Origin: Bacillus sp. HNG
GTDB lineage: Bacteria; Bacillota; Bacilli; Bacillales; Bacillaceae_L
DNA length: 64,000 nt
Direction: 5' to 3'
NCBI RefSeq assembly: GCF_003400205.1
Contig: NZ_QUQV01000015.1
Span: forward strand, 1-64,000
Part shown: positions 26,759 through 40,743 of the stretch, piece after piece
How the letters are laid out: every line of letters begins with the position of its first letter
How positions within the stretch are numbered: position 1 is the first letter of the stretch
Program-made: the position numbers and the translations under genes
The notes under the pieces: model-generated
Told to the model about the DNA's origin: nothing
The model's input: the letters and a program-made list of their open reading frames with translations, nothing else
The model's database searches: none

Positions 26759-26790
26759 TTGGGCACCTCCTTATTTCAGAAAAAATTCAA

Positions 26791-26973
26791 TTATTGTTCT
26801 TTAACCGTAACTAGGTGAGCAACTTTATTAATCATACCGCGAATCGCAGCATTATCATCATGAACAACAGTTTGATGTAATTTTTTCAATCCAAGAGTAC
26901 GAACAGTTACACGTTGGTCTTCAGGACGTCCAATGACACTGCGAGTGAGGGTGATTTCTAATTTCTTTGACAT
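26791..26973 (-). CDS. rpmD: 50S ribosomal protein L30
   Basis: The 60-aa protein ([20 protein letters not shown] start) is a typical short bacterial L30 with its ferredoxin-like fold and [11 protein letters not shown] motif. It lies between rpsE and rplO. Full length. Confidence 0.97.
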   Translation of the reverse strand: MSKKLEITLTRSVIGRPEDQRVTVRTLGLKKLHQTVVHDDNAAIRGMINKVAHLVTVKEQ

Positions 26974-26986
26974 TGTGTTTTCCCTC

Positions 26987-27487
26987 CTATCCTAACAGTT
27001 CTTCTACTGATTTACCACGTAACTTAGCTACTTCTTCAGCACGCTTTAATTGACTTAAACCTTCAATTGTAGCACGAATCATATTTACTGGAGTGTTAGT
27101 TCCTAAAGATTTAGAAAGGATATCACCGACACCAGCAAGTTCTAGTACCGCACGAACTGGCCCACCAGCGATAACTCCAGTACCTTCAGACGCAGGTTTT
27201 AGTAATACTTCTCCTGCTCCAAATTGACCAACTACTTGGTGAGGAATTGTTGTTCCGACCATTGGTACAGAGATTAGGTTCTTTTTAGCATCTTCAATTG
27301 CTTTACGGATTGCATCTGGAACTTCTTGTGCTTTACCAGTTCCAAAACCAACGTGACCGTTCTTATCACCAACTACTACTAATGCTGCAAAGCGGAAACG
27401 ACGTCCACCTTTTACAACCTTAGCAACACGGTTAACGGTAACTACGCGTTCTTCAAGTTCTAATTTATTTGGATCAATGCGACGCAT
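26987..27487 (-). CDS. rpsE: 30S ribosomal protein S5
   Basis: The 166-aa protein has the dsRBD-like N-terminal half ([40 protein letters not shown]) and the C-terminal domain ([19 protein letters not shown]). S5 acts in decoding fidelity, and the spectinomycin-contact loop looks wild type. It has the usual length. Confidence 0.98.
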   Translation of the reverse strand: MRRIDPNKLELEERVVTVNRVAKVVKGGRRFRFAALVVVGDKNGHVGFGTGKAQEVPDAIRKAIEDAKKNLISVPMVGTTIPHQVVGQFGAGEVLLKPASEGTGVIAGGPVRAVLELAGVGDILSKSLGTNTPVNMIRATIEGLSQLKRAEEVAKLRGKSVEELLG

Positions 27488-27509
27488 CTATAATGTCCCT
27501 CCTTTTTTA

Positions 27510-27872
27510 TTAAAATTGTAATCCAGCTTCACGAGCAGCTTCTGCTAATGCTTTAACACGTCCGTGATATAGGTAACCACCGCGGTCAAATACTACCTCT
27601 TTGATTCCTTTTTCAATACCACGCTTAGCAACTAGTTCGCCAACTTTTGTTGCTGCATCTACGTTACCAGCACCTTCAACAGATAGCTCTTTATCTAATG
27701 TAGAAGCACTTGCGATTGTTACTGAGTTAACATCATCGATTAATTGAGCGTAAATGTGTTTGTTTGAACGGAACACATTTAAGCGAGGACGAGTAGCAGT
27801 TCCTGAAACACGAGAACGAACACGAGCATGTCTTTTTCTACGAACCGCATTTTTATCCTGTTTCGTAATCAT
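27510..27872 (-). CDS. rplR: 50S ribosomal protein L18
   Basis: Full-length L18 (120 aa). It binds 5S rRNA together with L5. The basic N-terminus ([20 protein letters not shown]) and [20 protein letters not shown] are typical, as is [20 protein letters not shown]. Confidence 0.98.
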   Translation of the reverse strand: MITKQDKNAVRRKRHARVRSRVSGTATRPRLNVFRSNKHIYAQLIDDVNSVTIASASTLDKELSVEGAGNVDAATKVGELVAKRGIEKGIKEVVFDRGGYLYHGRVKALAEAAREAGLQF

Positions 27873-27904
27873 TTACGTCTCTCCTTTCTTTTACCTAAAA
27901 AGGC

Positions 27905-28441
27905 TTACTTCGCAGTTTTACCTTCCTTACGACGAACAAATTCACCTTCGTAGCGAATACCTTTTCCTTTATAAGGCTCAGGCGGACGTACACCACGAAT
28001 ATTAGCAGCTAACGCTCCAACACGTTCTTTATCGATACCTTTAACAACAATCTTAGTGTTAGATGGTACATCGATCTCAACGCCAGTTTCTGGAACGATT
28101 TCTACTGGATGAGAGTAACCAACGTTTAATACAAGCTTATTTCCAGCTTTTTGAGCACGGTATCCGACCCCGATTAGCTCTAAGCCTCTTTCAAAACCTT
28201 TGGATACACCTTCAACCATGTTTCCAAGTAGACTACGTGTTGTACCGTGAAGAGCACGGTGTTCTTTATTATCAGTTGGACGAACAACGTTGATCACATT
28301 GTCTTCAACATTGATTTGCATATCAGGATGGAAGGCACGAGTTAATTCGCCTTTTGGTCCTTTTACAGTAACAGTATTACCGTTGAAAGTTACAGTAACA
28401 CCAGATGGTATTTCGATTGGTTTTTTACCAATACGTGACAT
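27905..28441 (-). CDS. rplF: 50S ribosomal protein L6
   Basis: The 178-aa protein starts [19 protein letters not shown] and ends in [20 protein letters not shown] plus a short tail. It has two tandem L6 domains and lies near the factor-binding site of the 50S. Full length, in normal spc order. Confidence 0.98.
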   Translation of the reverse strand: MSRIGKKPIEIPSGVTVTFNGNTVTVKGPKGELTRAFHPDMQINVEDNVINVVRPTDNKEHRALHGTTRSLLGNMVEGVSKGFERGLELIGVGYRAQKAGNKLVLNVGYSHPVEIVPETGVEIDVPSNTKIVVKGIDKERVGALAANIRGVRPPEPYKGKGIRYEGEFVRRKEGKTAK

Positions 28442-28469
28442 GTACTACACCTCCATTCTTATCAAGCTA

Positions 28470-29637
<1,168 letters not shown>

Positions 29638-29661
29638 GTAAGTACCTCCTTTCTTTATTTA

Positions 29662-29973
29662 CTATTTATCTAAAACTTCACCGGATTTTTTTGCTACACG
29701 TACCTTTTTGCCATCAACTTCTTTGTAACCAACACGAGTTGGGTTACCAGATTTAGGATCTAATGGCATTACATTTGATACATGAATAGGTGCCTCATGG
29801 CTAATGATACCACCTTGTGGATTCGCTTGAGACGGTTTTGAGTGTTTCTTTACAATATTAACGCCTTCTACAATGACACGGTCTTTCTTTGGAAAGCTTT
29901 CAAGGATCACACCTTGTTTACCTTTATCTTTCCCTGAAATAACCTGTACCTTGTCACCCTTTTTTACATGCAT
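29662..29973 (-). CDS. rplX: 50S ribosomal protein L24
   Basis: The 103-aa KOW-domain protein begins [20 protein letters not shown] and continues [20 protein letters not shown]. It starts 50S assembly and lies at the tunnel exit. Full length. Confidence 0.98.
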   Translation of the reverse strand: MHVKKGDKVQVISGKDKGKQGVILESFPKKDRVIVEGVNIVKKHSKPSQANPQGGIISHEAPIHVSNVMPLDPKSGNPTRVGYKEVDGKKVRVAKKSGEVLDK

Positions 29974-30010
29974 CTAGTTCGCACCTCCTTAAAGGCCAAT
30001 CGATTTCGGA

Positions 30011-30379
<369 letters not shown>

Positions 30380-30426
30380 TCATGAAACCTCCCTTCGGAT
30401 TATTGATTGATCCGAACAAAATATAA

Positions 30427-30711
<285 letters not shown>

Positions 30712-30718
30712 TTATCGA

Positions 30719-31998
<1,280 letters not shown>

Positions 31999-32001
31999 TA
32001 C

Positions 32002-32343
32002 TTATCCCTCCTTCTTTTCTGATACCACGATTGTAATGTGGCTAGTGCGTTTGTTAATCTGACTTGCACGTCCCATAGCTCTTGGACGGAATCTTTTTAA
32101 TGTTGGACCTTCATTTACATATGCTTCAGTAATAACTAGGTTATTAGCGTCCATTTCGTAGTTATGCTCTGCATTCGCAATCGCAGAATTTAATACCTTT
32201 TCTACAATAGGAGAAGCAGCTTTAGGTGTATGACGTAGGATTGCGATTGCTTCACCTACTTGCTTGCCTCGAATTAAATCTGCTACTAAACGAACTTTAC
32301 GAGGAGCAATACGAACTGTTCTCGCAACAGCTTTAGCTTGCAT
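32002..32343 (-). CDS. rplV: 50S ribosomal protein L22
   Basis: The start is ATG at 32343 ([20 protein letters not shown]), preceded by GGAGGATTATCT; the longer reading starts inside rpsS. The 113 aa match B. subtilis. The beta-hairpin loop that lines the tunnel ([20 protein letters not shown]) looks wild type with no macrolide-resistance change. Confidence 0.98.
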   Translation of the reverse strand: MQAKAVARTVRIAPRKVRLVADLIRGKQVGEAIAILRHTPKAASPIVEKVLNSAIANAEHNYEMDANNLVITEAYVNEGPTLKRFRPRAMGRASQINKRTSHITIVVSEKKEG

Positions 32344-32360
32344 AGATAATCCTCCTCTCA

Positions 32361-32639
32361 TTAGCGTCTTGTTTTCTTATCGTCACTTGCGTGGCCTTTG
32401 TAAGTACGAGTTGGTGCAAATTCACCAAGTTTGTGACCTACCATGTCTTCAGTAACATAAACAGGTACATGTTTACGACCATCATATACCGCAATTGTAT
32501 TACCGATGAATTGAGGGAAAATCGTTGAACGACGTGACCAAGTTTTAATAACTTGTTTCTTCTCAGATCCGTTTTGATTTTCAACCTTTTTCAATAAGTG
32601 ATCATCTACAAAAGGTCCTTTTTTCAAACTGCGTCCCAT
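32361..32639 (-). CDS. rpsS: 30S ribosomal protein S19
   Basis: Standard 92-aa protein, [20 protein letters not shown] start, with [20 protein letters not shown] and [20 protein letters not shown]. It binds the 30S head with S13. Full length. Confidence 0.98.
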   Translation of the reverse strand: MGRSLKKGPFVDDHLLKKVENQNGSEKKQVIKTWSRRSTIFPQFIGNTIAVYDGRKHVPVYVTEDMVGHKLGEFAPTRTYKGHASDDKKTRR

Positions 32640-32696
32640 AAGTGAACCTCCCTTCGTGATTGACCTACGGTTCCAACGAACCGTAGCACAATCCCG

Positions 32697-33527
32697 TTAT
32701 TTTTTACGACGACGTACGATAAATTTATCTGATTTGTTTTTCTTCTTACGAGTTTTCGCACCAAGAGTTGGTTTACCCCATGGAGTCATTGGAGACTTAC
32801 GTCCGATAGGTGCTTTACCTTCACCACCACCGTGTGGGTGATCGTTAGGGTTCATAACAGATCCACGAACTGTTGGGCGTTTACCTAACCAACGGTTACG
32901 TCCCGCTTTACCAATGTTAACTAGTTCATGTTGCTCGTTACCCACTTGACCTACAGTCGCGCGGCAAGTAGCAAGAATCATGCGAACTTCACCAGAATTT
33001 AAACGTACTAGTACGTATTTTCCTTCTTTACCAAGTACTTGTGCAGAAGTACCAGCTGAACGAACTAATTGTCCACCTTTACCAGGCTTTAATTCGATGT
33101 TGTGTACAACTGTACCTACTGGGATGTTTGCTAATGGAAGTGCATTACCTGTTTTAATGTCAGCTTCAGGTCCTGAAACTACCTCCATACCTACTTTTAG
33201 GTTCTTTGGAGCAATAATGTAACGTTTTTCTCCATCAGCATAGTTGATTAATGCAATGTTTGCTGAACGGTTTGGATCGTATTCGATTGTAGCAACGCGT
33301 CCTGGTATACCATCTTTATCGCGTTTAAAGTCGATAATACGGTATTGACGCTTGTGTCCGCCAGCTTGATGACGTACTGTTATTTTACCTTGGTTATTAC
33401 GACCAGCTTTTTTGTTTAAAGGTGCAAGTAATGATTTCTCTGGTCTGTCGGTAGTGATTTCTGCGAAATCTAAAGTTGTCATTCCACGACGACCATTAGA
33501 GGTTGGTTTGTAATGTTTAATCGCCAT
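32697..33527 (-). CDS. rplB: 50S ribosomal protein L2
   Basis: The 276-aa protein starts [20 protein letters not shown]. The peptidyl-transferase-proximal loop contains [20 protein letters not shown] with the conserved histidine. L2 is a core protein for subunit joining. It keeps the normal place between rplW and rpsS. Confidence 0.98.
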   Translation of the reverse strand: MAIKHYKPTSNGRRGMTTLDFAEITTDRPEKSLLAPLNKKAGRNNQGKITVRHQAGGHKRQYRIIDFKRDKDGIPGRVATIEYDPNRSANIALINYADGEKRYIIAPKNLKVGMEVVSGPEADIKTGNALPLANIPVGTVVHNIELKPGKGGQLVRSAGTSAQVLGKEGKYVLVRLNSGEVRMILATCRATVGQVGNEQHELVNIGKAGRNRWLGKRPTVRGSVMNPNDHPHGGGEGKAPIGRKSPMTPWGKPTLGAKTRKKKNKSDKFIVRRRKK

Positions 33528-33553
33528 CTCTATTTCCCTCCTTCTCTATAAAA

Positions 33554-33841
33554 TTATACTTCAAAGAATTCGATTTCTTTGCTGTCTTCTGTTAGTTTAA
33601 CGATAGCTTTTCTGCGACGATTTGTATATCCACTGTAACGTCCTACACGCTTGAACTTACCTTTGTAGTTCATGATGTTAACTTTTTCAACTTTAACGCC
33701 GAAAATTTGCTCAATAGCATCTTTAACTTCGGTTTTGTTTGATTTCACATCAACTTCAAAAGTGTATTTTTTTTCAGCCATTAGGTCTGATGAACGTTCA
33801 GTAATAACAGGGCTCTTAATAATATCACGAGGATCTTTCAT
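33554..33841 (-). CDS. rplW: 50S ribosomal protein L23
   Basis: The 95-aa protein starts [20 protein letters not shown]. It is the docking site for trigger factor and SRP at the tunnel exit. The first base overlaps the last base of rplD. Confidence 0.98.
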   Translation of the reverse strand: MKDPRDIIKSPVITERSSDLMAEKKYTFEVDVKSNKTEVKDAIEQIFGVKVEKVNIMNYKGKFKRVGRYSGYTNRRRKAIVKLTEDSKEIEFFEV

Positions 33842-34464
33842 TATGCGAGCACCTCCTCTACTTTTTCCACCGCAGCTTTAGTAATCACAAGCTTATCATG
33901 GTTAAGAACATCAAGAACACTTACTCCATTTGCAGCAACAACTGTTACTCCAGGAATATTACGAGCTGAAAGTTCTACTGCTTCATTTACGTCTGCAGTA
34001 ACGATTAACGCTTTGCGATCTACGTTTAATCCTTTCAGTACCGCAACCATGTCTTTAGTTTTAGGAGCTTCTAATACTAGATTGTCTAATACTAGAATGT
34101 TTTCCTCTAATACCTTAGTAGATAATGCTGATTTGATTGCTAAACGGCGTACTTTTTTAGGTAATTTGTAGCTGTAGCTTCTTGGAGTTGGACCAAATAC
34201 TGTTCCACCGCCACGCCATTGTGGTGAACGAATTGAACCTTGACGAGCACGACCAGTACCCTTTTGACGCCATGGTTTACGTCCTCCGCCTGCTACTTCA
34301 GAACGAATCTTTGTTTTGTGAGTTCCTTGACGTAAGGAAGCTCTCTGCATGATTACTGCATCGAATAAAACTTGTTGATTTGGTTCAACACCGAATACAG
34401 AATCGTTTAATTCAATTTCTCCAACAGCTGAACCAGTTTGGTTATACAATGATACTTTAGGCAT
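33841..34464 (-). CDS. rplD: 50S ribosomal protein L4
   Basis: The 207-aa protein has the long tunnel loop ([20 protein letters not shown]) with wild-type macrolide-contact residues. In some bacteria L4 binds the S10 leader and represses the operon; a structured leader is present here upstream of rpsJ, but the link is only possible, not shown. Confidence 0.98.
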   Translation of the reverse strand: MPKVSLYNQTGSAVGEIELNDSVFGVEPNQQVLFDAVIMQRASLRQGTHKTKIRSEVAGGGRKPWRQKGTGRARQGSIRSPQWRGGGTVFGPTPRSYSYKLPKKVRRLAIKSALSTKVLEENILVLDNLVLEAPKTKDMVAVLKGLNVDRKALIVTADVNEAVELSARNIPGVTVVAANGVSVLDVLNHDKLVITKAAVEKVEEVLA

Positions 34465-34488
34465 TCAAATGTCCTCCTTTCCTAGTAA

Positions 34489-35118
34489 TTATTTTGCTTT
34501 AACAGCTTTCTTTACTGTAACAACAGATTTTCTCGCACCAGGTACATTACCTTTTACTAGAAGAAGATTACGCTCTGTATCTACTTTCACGATCTCTAAG
34601 TTTTGTACTGTGATACGGTCTCCACCCATACGACCAGGTAGAAGTTTGTTTTTGAATACACGGTTTGGAGCTACAGGTCCCATAGAACCAGGACGACGGT
34701 GATAACGAGAACCGTGAGACATAGGTCCGCGAGATTGTCCGTGGCGCTTAATCGCACCTTGGAATCCTTTACCTTTTGAAATTCCTGTTACATCTACAAT
34801 ATCTCCTTCAGCGAAGATATCAACTTTGACTTCCTGACCAACTTCAAACTCATCTAAGTTAACTCCGCGTAATTCGCGAACGAAGCGCTTAGGTGCAGTG
34901 TTTGCTTTTGAAGCATGACCCTTTTCAGGTTTGTTTGAAAGCTTTTCTCTCTTATCTTCAAAACCGATTTGTACAGCCTCATATCCATCAGTTTCAACTG
35001 ATTTCTTTTGAAGAACTACGTTCGCACCAGCTTCGATAACAGTTACAGGGATAAGCTCACCATTACCTACAAATACTTGAGTCATACCAATTTTTCTTCC
35101 TAAGATTCCTTTGGTCAT
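34489..35118 (-). CDS. rplC: 50S ribosomal protein L3
   Basis: The 209-aa protein starts [20 protein letters not shown]. The loop near the peptidyl transferase centre ([20 protein letters not shown]) is normal. Second gene of the S10 operon. Confidence 0.98.
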   Translation of the reverse strand: MTKGILGRKIGMTQVFVGNGELIPVTVIEAGANVVLQKKSVETDGYEAVQIGFEDKREKLSNKPEKGHASKANTAPKRFVRELRGVNLDEFEVGQEVKVDIFAEGDIVDVTGISKGKGFQGAIKRHGQSRGPMSHGSRYHRRPGSMGPVAPNRVFKNKLLPGRMGGDRITVQNLEIVKVDTERNLLLVKGNVPGARKSVVTVKKAVKAK

Positions 35119-35163
35119 TAGTCACACCTCCTATTTAATTTACAATTTATTTCATTTTTAAAA

Positions 35164-35670
<507 letters not shown>

Positions 35671-35798
35671 TCAATTATACACACCTATAAAGGACTTTTC
35701 AACTATAGCACCATATTATTTTGGCGTAAGATTTTGGAAACAAAGTTATCTTAAAATTTATGATGTTTCCTTTCAATATAAATATAAGAAATCATACA

Positions 35799-35829
35799 AA
35801 AAAAACAGGCGGATCATCCGCCTGTTTTT
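35799..35829 (-). terminator. Terminator of tufA
   Basis: On the minus strand ACAGGCGGATGATCCGCCTGT is followed by TTTTTTTTG. It separates the str operon from the S10 operon. Confidence 0.92.
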
Positions 35830-35844
35830 GAAGACATATTGTTA

Positions 35845-37035
35845 TTACTCAGTGATTGTAGCAACAACGCCAGCGCCTACTGTACGTCCACCTTCACGAA
35901 TTGAGAACTTAGTTCCGTCCTCGATTGCTACTGGAGCGATTAGTTCAACAGTCATTTCGATGTTGTCACCAGGCATAACCATTTCAACACCTTCTGGAAG
36001 TTGAATGATTCCAGTTACGTCAGTTGTACGGAAGTAGAACTGTGGGCGGTAGTTTGAGAAGAATGGAGTGTGACGTCCACCTTCTTCTTTTGATAAAACG
36101 TAAACTTCAGCTTTGAACTTTGTGTGTGGTTTGATTGTACCTGGCTTTGCAAGTACTTGACCACGTTGGATTTCTTCACGAGAAACACCACGAAGTAGTG
36201 CACCAATGTTGTCACCAGCTTCAGCATAGTCAAGAAGCTTACGGAACATTTCAACACCTGTTACAGTAGTTGATTTTGGCTCTTCAGTTAAACCGATGAT
36301 TTCAACTACATCACCAACTTTAACTTGTCCACGCTCAACACGTCCTGTAGCAACAGTACCACGACCAGTGATTGAGAATACATCCTCAACAGGCATCATG
36401 AATGGCTTTTCAGTGTCACGCTCTGGAGTTGGAACGTATTCGTCAACAGCAGCCATTAATTCAATGATTTTTTCTTCCCACTCAGTTTCACCCTCAAGAG
36501 CTTTAAGAGCAGAACCTTTGATTACTGGTACATCGTCACCAGGGAAGTCGTATTCAGAAAGAAGGTCACGAACTTCCATTTCTACTAATTCTAATAATTC
36601 TTCGTCGTCTACCATGTCACATTTGTTCATGAATACAACAAGGTAAGGAACACCTACTTGACGAGAAAGAAGGATGTGCTCACGAGTTTGTGGCATTGGG
36701 CCGTCAGCAGCAGATACTACTAAGATCCCGCCGTCCATTTGAGCAGCACCAGTGATCATGTTCTTAACGTAGTCAGCGTGTCCTGGGCAGTCTACGTGTG
36801 CATAGTGACGGTTTTCAGTTTCGTACTCAACGTGTGAAGTTGAGATTGTGATTCCACGTTCACGCTCTTCAGGCGCACCATCAATTTGGTCATAACCCAT
36901 TGCTGCACCTTTTCCGCTTCTTTTAGCAAGAACAGTAGTGATAGCAGCTGTTAAAGTAGTTTTACCATGGTCAACGTGTCCAATTGTACCAATATTAGCA
37001 TGTGGTTTCGAACGGTCAAATTTCTCTTTTCCCAT
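35845..37035 (-). CDS. tufA: Elongation factor Tu
   Basis: The 396-aa GTPase carries aminoacyl-tRNA to the ribosome. G motifs: GHVDHGKTT, the switch-2 [15 protein letters not shown] and GSALKALEG. Domains 2 and 3 follow, with the normal kirromycin-region residues. The gene is 121 bp downstream of fusA and may have an extra promoter in that gap. Confidence 0.99.
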   Translation of the reverse strand: MGKEKFDRSKPHANIGTIGHVDHGKTTLTAAITTVLAKRSGKGAAMGYDQIDGAPEERERGITISTSHVEYETENRHYAHVDCPGHADYVKNMITGAAQMDGGILVVSAADGPMPQTREHILLSRQVGVPYLVVFMNKCDMVDDEELLELVEMEVRDLLSEYDFPGDDVPVIKGSALKALEGETEWEEKIIELMAAVDEYVPTPERDTEKPFMMPVEDVFSITGRGTVATGRVERGQVKVGDVVEIIGLTEEPKSTTVTGVEMFRKLLDYAEAGDNIGALLRGVSREEIQRGQVLAKPGTIKPHTKFKAEVYVLSKEEGGRHTPFFSNYRPQFYFRTTDVTGIIQLPEGVEMVMPGDNIEMTVELIAPVAIEDGTKFSIREGGRTVGAGVVATITE

Positions 37036-37084
37036 TTGAAAAGCCTCCTTAAGTATTTGTTATTTAATATAGTAAGTATGATAT

Positions 37085-37114
37085 CTTGAAAGTGGAGATA
37101 ACCCCACTTTCAAG
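37085..37114 (-). other. Strong hairpin in the fusA-tufA gap
   Basis: CTTGAAAGTGG and CCACTTTCAAG form a perfect 11-bp stem with an 8-nt loop. There is no T tract after it on the minus strand, so it is not a standard terminator. It may be a processing or stability element that sets the EF-Tu level. Confidence 0.5.
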
Positions 37115-37127
37115 GCCTACATAAGTA

Positions 37128-37156
37128 GTTATACTTGATGTAAAGGCGAAAATCAA
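37128..37156 (-). promoter_or_regulatory. Candidate tufA promoter
   Basis: TTGATT (37156-37151) and TATAAC (37133-37128) have a 17-bp spacer, right after the fusA stop. An extra tufA promoter would give EF-Tu its excess over EF-G. Confidence 0.5.
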
Positions 37157-39235
37157 TTATTCACCTTTATTTTTTTTGATAATTTCTTCAGAAATTGATT
37201 TTGGTACTTCTTCGTAGTGATCGAAATGCATTGTAAATACTCCACGTCCTTGTGTGTTAGAACGTAATGAAGTAGCATAACCAAACATTTCAGATAGTGG
37301 AACCATCGCACGTACTACTTGTGCATTACCGCGAGCTTCCATACCTTCAACGCGTCCACGACGAGAAGTAATACCACCCATAATGTCACCCATGTATTCT
37401 TCAGGGATAACAACTTCAACCCTCATGACAGGCTCAAGGATAACCGGTTGACATTTTGAAGCAGCGTTCTTAAGTGCCATTGAAGCAGCAATCTTAAACG
37501 CCATTTCACTTGAGTCAACATCATGGTAAGAACCATCATAAAGCTTAGCTTTAATATCAACTAACGGATAACCAGCTAGAACCCCTCTATCAAGAGCGTC
37601 TTCTAGACCAGCTTGTACAGCAGGGATGTATTCACGTGGAACTACCCCACCAACAATCGCGTTTTCAAATTCGAAGCCTTTTCCTTCTTCGTTTGGTGAG
37701 AATTCAATCCAAACGTGTCCGTATTGTCCACGTCCACCAGATTGACGAGCGAATTTACCTTCAACCTGTGCAGATTGACGGAAAGTTTCACGATACGCAA
37801 CTTGTGGAGCACCAACATTTGCTTCTACTTTAAATTCACGTTTCATACGATCCACTAGGACGTCTAAGTGTAACTCACCCATACCAGCGATGATCGTTTG
37901 ACCTGTTTCTTGATCAGTATGTGCTCTGAATGTCGGGTCTTCTTCTTGAAGCTTTTGTAAAGCTGTTGACATTTTGTCTTGGTCAGCCTTTGATTTTGGT
38001 TCAACAGACAGTTGAATAACCGGCTCTGGGAATGTCATGGATTCAAGAATTACATTATCTTTTTCATCACATAACGTATCTCCAGTTGTTGTATCTTTTA
38101 ATCCAACAGCAGCAGCGATGTCACCAGCGTATACAGTTGAGATTTCCTGGCGGTGGTTCGCGTGCATTTGAAGGATACGTCCAATACGCTCACGCTTTCC
38201 TTTTGTTGAGTTTTTCACGTATGAACCAGAGTTTAATGTACCTGAATACACACGGAAGAATGTTAACTTACCAACAAAAGGATCAGTCATTACTTTGAAC
38301 GCAAGTGCTGAGAATGGCTCACTGTCGTCTGAATGACGCTCGATATCTTCACCAGTATCAGCATCATGACCTTCGATAGATGCTACATCAGTTGGTGCTG
38401 GGAGATAGTCGATAACAGCATCAAGTACTTTTTGAACACCTTTGTTTTTAAATGCAGTTCCACACAATACTGGGTAGAATTCTACCTTAAGTGTAGCTGT
38501 ACGGATAGCTGCACGCAATTCCTCGTTAGAGATTTCTTCTCCGCCAAGGTATCTTTCCATCAAGTCTTCATCTAATTCCGCTACTGCTTCTACAAGCTTT
38601 TCACGGTATTCGTTTGCTTGGTCTAGAAATTCTTCTGGAATTTCTCCTACTTCGATATCAGTACCTAAGTCATTACCGTAGAAAGTTGCATTCATTTCAA
38701 CAAGGTCAATGATACCTCTAAATTGATCTTCTGCACCAATCGGTAATTGGATAGGGTGTGCATTCGCTTGTAGACGATCACGAAGTGTGCCAACAGAATA
38801 TAAGAAGTCAGCACCAATCTTGTCCATTTTGTTTACGAATACAATACGTGGAACACCATAAGTTGTAGCTTGTCTCCAAACTGTTTCAGTTTGTGGCTCA
38901 ACTCCAGATTGTGCATCAAGAACTGTCACAGCTCCATCAAGTACACGAAGTGAACGTTCAACCTCAACTGTGAAATCTACGTGTCCTGGAGTGTCAATAA
39001 TGTTAACGCGGTGTTCTTTCCAAGATGCAGTTGTTGCAGCAGATGTAATGGTGATACCACGTTCTTGTTCTTGCTCCATCCAGTCCATTTGAGACGCACC
39101 TTCGTGGGTTTCACCAAGTTTGTGAATTTTACCAGTGTAATAAAGGATACGTTCAGTGGTTGTTGTTTTACCAGCATCGATGTGTGCCATGATACCAATA
39201 TTACGAGTCTTTTCTAAGGAGAACTCTCTAGCCAT
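37157..39235 (-). CDS. fusA: Elongation factor G
   Basis: The 692-aa translocase GTPase starts [20 protein letters not shown] and has [17 protein letters not shown] and NKMDKIGAD. Domains II-V follow to the C-terminal [17 protein letters not shown]. No obvious change at fusidic-acid positions was noticed. It is between rpsG and tufA. Confidence 0.99.
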   Translation of the reverse strand: MAREFSLEKTRNIGIMAHIDAGKTTTTERILYYTGKIHKLGETHEGASQMDWMEQEQERGITITSAATTASWKEHRVNIIDTPGHVDFTVEVERSLRVLDGAVTVLDAQSGVEPQTETVWRQATTYGVPRIVFVNKMDKIGADFLYSVGTLRDRLQANAHPIQLPIGAEDQFRGIIDLVEMNATFYGNDLGTDIEVGEIPEEFLDQANEYREKLVEAVAELDEDLMERYLGGEEISNEELRAAIRTATLKVEFYPVLCGTAFKNKGVQKVLDAVIDYLPAPTDVASIEGHDADTGEDIERHSDDSEPFSALAFKVMTDPFVGKLTFFRVYSGTLNSGSYVKNSTKGKRERIGRILQMHANHRQEISTVYAGDIAAAVGLKDTTTGDTLCDEKDNVILESMTFPEPVIQLSVEPKSKADQDKMSTALQKLQEEDPTFRAHTDQETGQTIIAGMGELHLDVLVDRMKREFKVEANVGAPQVAYRETFRQSAQVEGKFARQSGGRGQYGHVWIEFSPNEEGKGFEFENAIVGGVVPREYIPAVQAGLEDALDRGVLAGYPLVDIKAKLYDGSYHDVDSSEMAFKIAASMALKNAASKCQPVILEPVMRVEVVIPEEYMGDIMGGITSRRGRVEGMEARGNAQVVRAMVPLSEMFGYATSLRSNTQGRGVFTMHFDHYEEVPKSISEEIIKKNKGE

Positions 39236-39316
39236 TTGGGTCTTTCTCCTTCCTATGAGTAAGTATGATTTTATTGTAGTAATGGCTCTGTTAATCTACT
39301 TAACAGAGCTCTTATT

Positions 39317-39787
39317 TTACCAGCGGTAGTGAGCAAACGCTTTGTTCGCTTCTGCCATTTTGTGAGTATCTTCACGTTTCTTAACTGATGCACCAGAATT
39401 GTTAGCTGCATCAAGGATTTCGTTAGCTAAACGCTCTTCCATTGTTTTTTCTCCACGAAGACGAGCATAGTTTACTAACCAACGTAAACCTAGAGTAGTA
39501 CGACGGTCAGGGCGAACTTCAACAGGAACTTGATAGTTTGCACCACCTACACGACGTGCTCTTACTTCTAGTACAGGCATGATGTTTTTAAGTGCTTGTT
39601 CGAACACTTCCATCGCATCCTTACCTGAACGTTGTTGAACTAAATCAAATGCATTATATAAAATCGCTTGTGATTTACCTCTTTTTCCATCAACCATCAT
39701 TTTGTTGATTAAACGAGTTACAAGCTTTGAGTTATAAATTGGATCTGGTAATACATCTCTTTTAGCGACAGGTCCTTTACGAGGCAT
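39317..39787 (-). CDS. rpsG: 30S ribosomal protein S7
   Basis: The 156-aa protein starts [20 protein letters not shown] and ends [18 protein letters not shown]7 starts assembly of the 30S head. Full length, in the usual place between rpsL and fusA. Confidence 0.98.
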   Translation of the reverse strand: MPRKGPVAKRDVLPDPIYNSKLVTRLINKMMVDGKRGKSQAILYNAFDLVQQRSGKDAMEVFEQALKNIMPVLEVRARRVGGANYQVPVEVRPDRRTTLGLRWLVNYARLRGEKTMEERLANEILDAANNSGASVKKREDTHKMAEANKAFAHYRW

Positions 39788-39825
39788 TGATATTTCCTCC
39801 TTTCAATCTTAAATATGTTAGTCTA

Positions 39826-40353
<528 letters not shown>

Positions 40354-40602
40354 TTAATTAATAATCGCCACAGCAGAAGCTCCTACTTCGATTCCACAAG
40401 CTTTCCCAAGCTTCTTCATCGAATCAACCTTTGATATTGGAATTTGTTGTTCTTCAGCCAGTTGTAAAACTTTGTTTACTACACGCCGATCTGCATCTTC
40501 TGCTATAACAACTTCCGATACCTTATTGGTTTGTATTGCTTTTACTGCTTGCTTTGTACCAATAATAATCTTCTTTGCCTGTGATACTTTTTCATAAGAC
40601 AT
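40354..40602 (-). CDS. rplGB: L7Ae-like ribosome-associated protein (YbxF type)
   Basis: I use the ATG at 40602 ([20 protein letters not shown]), giving 82 aa like B. subtilis YbxF. It is a small L7Ae-family protein that binds kink-turn [23 protein letters not shown] and [20 protein letters not shown] are typical. First gene of the str operon, with a strong promoter 45 bp upstream. Confidence 0.93.
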   Translation of the reverse strand: MSYEKVSQAKKIIIGTKQAVKAIQTNKVSEVVIAEDADRRVVNKVLQLAEEQQIPISKVDSMKKLGKACGIEVGASAVAIIN

Positions 40603-40646
40603 ATAAAATATCCTCCAAAGTAACAGGTTTAAGGAGCACCTTAGAT

Positions 40647-40675
40647 ATATTAACACCCTAAGAGAAGGATGTCAA
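40647..40675 (-). promoter_or_regulatory. Sigma-A promoter of rplGB-rpsL-rpsG-fusA-tufA
   Basis: The -35 TTGACA (40675-40670) and -10 TAATAT (40652-40647) have a 17-bp spacer. No hairpin terminator was seen between rpoC and this point, so readthrough from rpoC may add to it. Confidence 0.82.
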
Positions 40676-40743
40676 CCACAAGCAAATAAAAATTATTTTG
40701 CTCATAGTAGACATCCACTATCTTAGATATGCTCTTCTAACCT

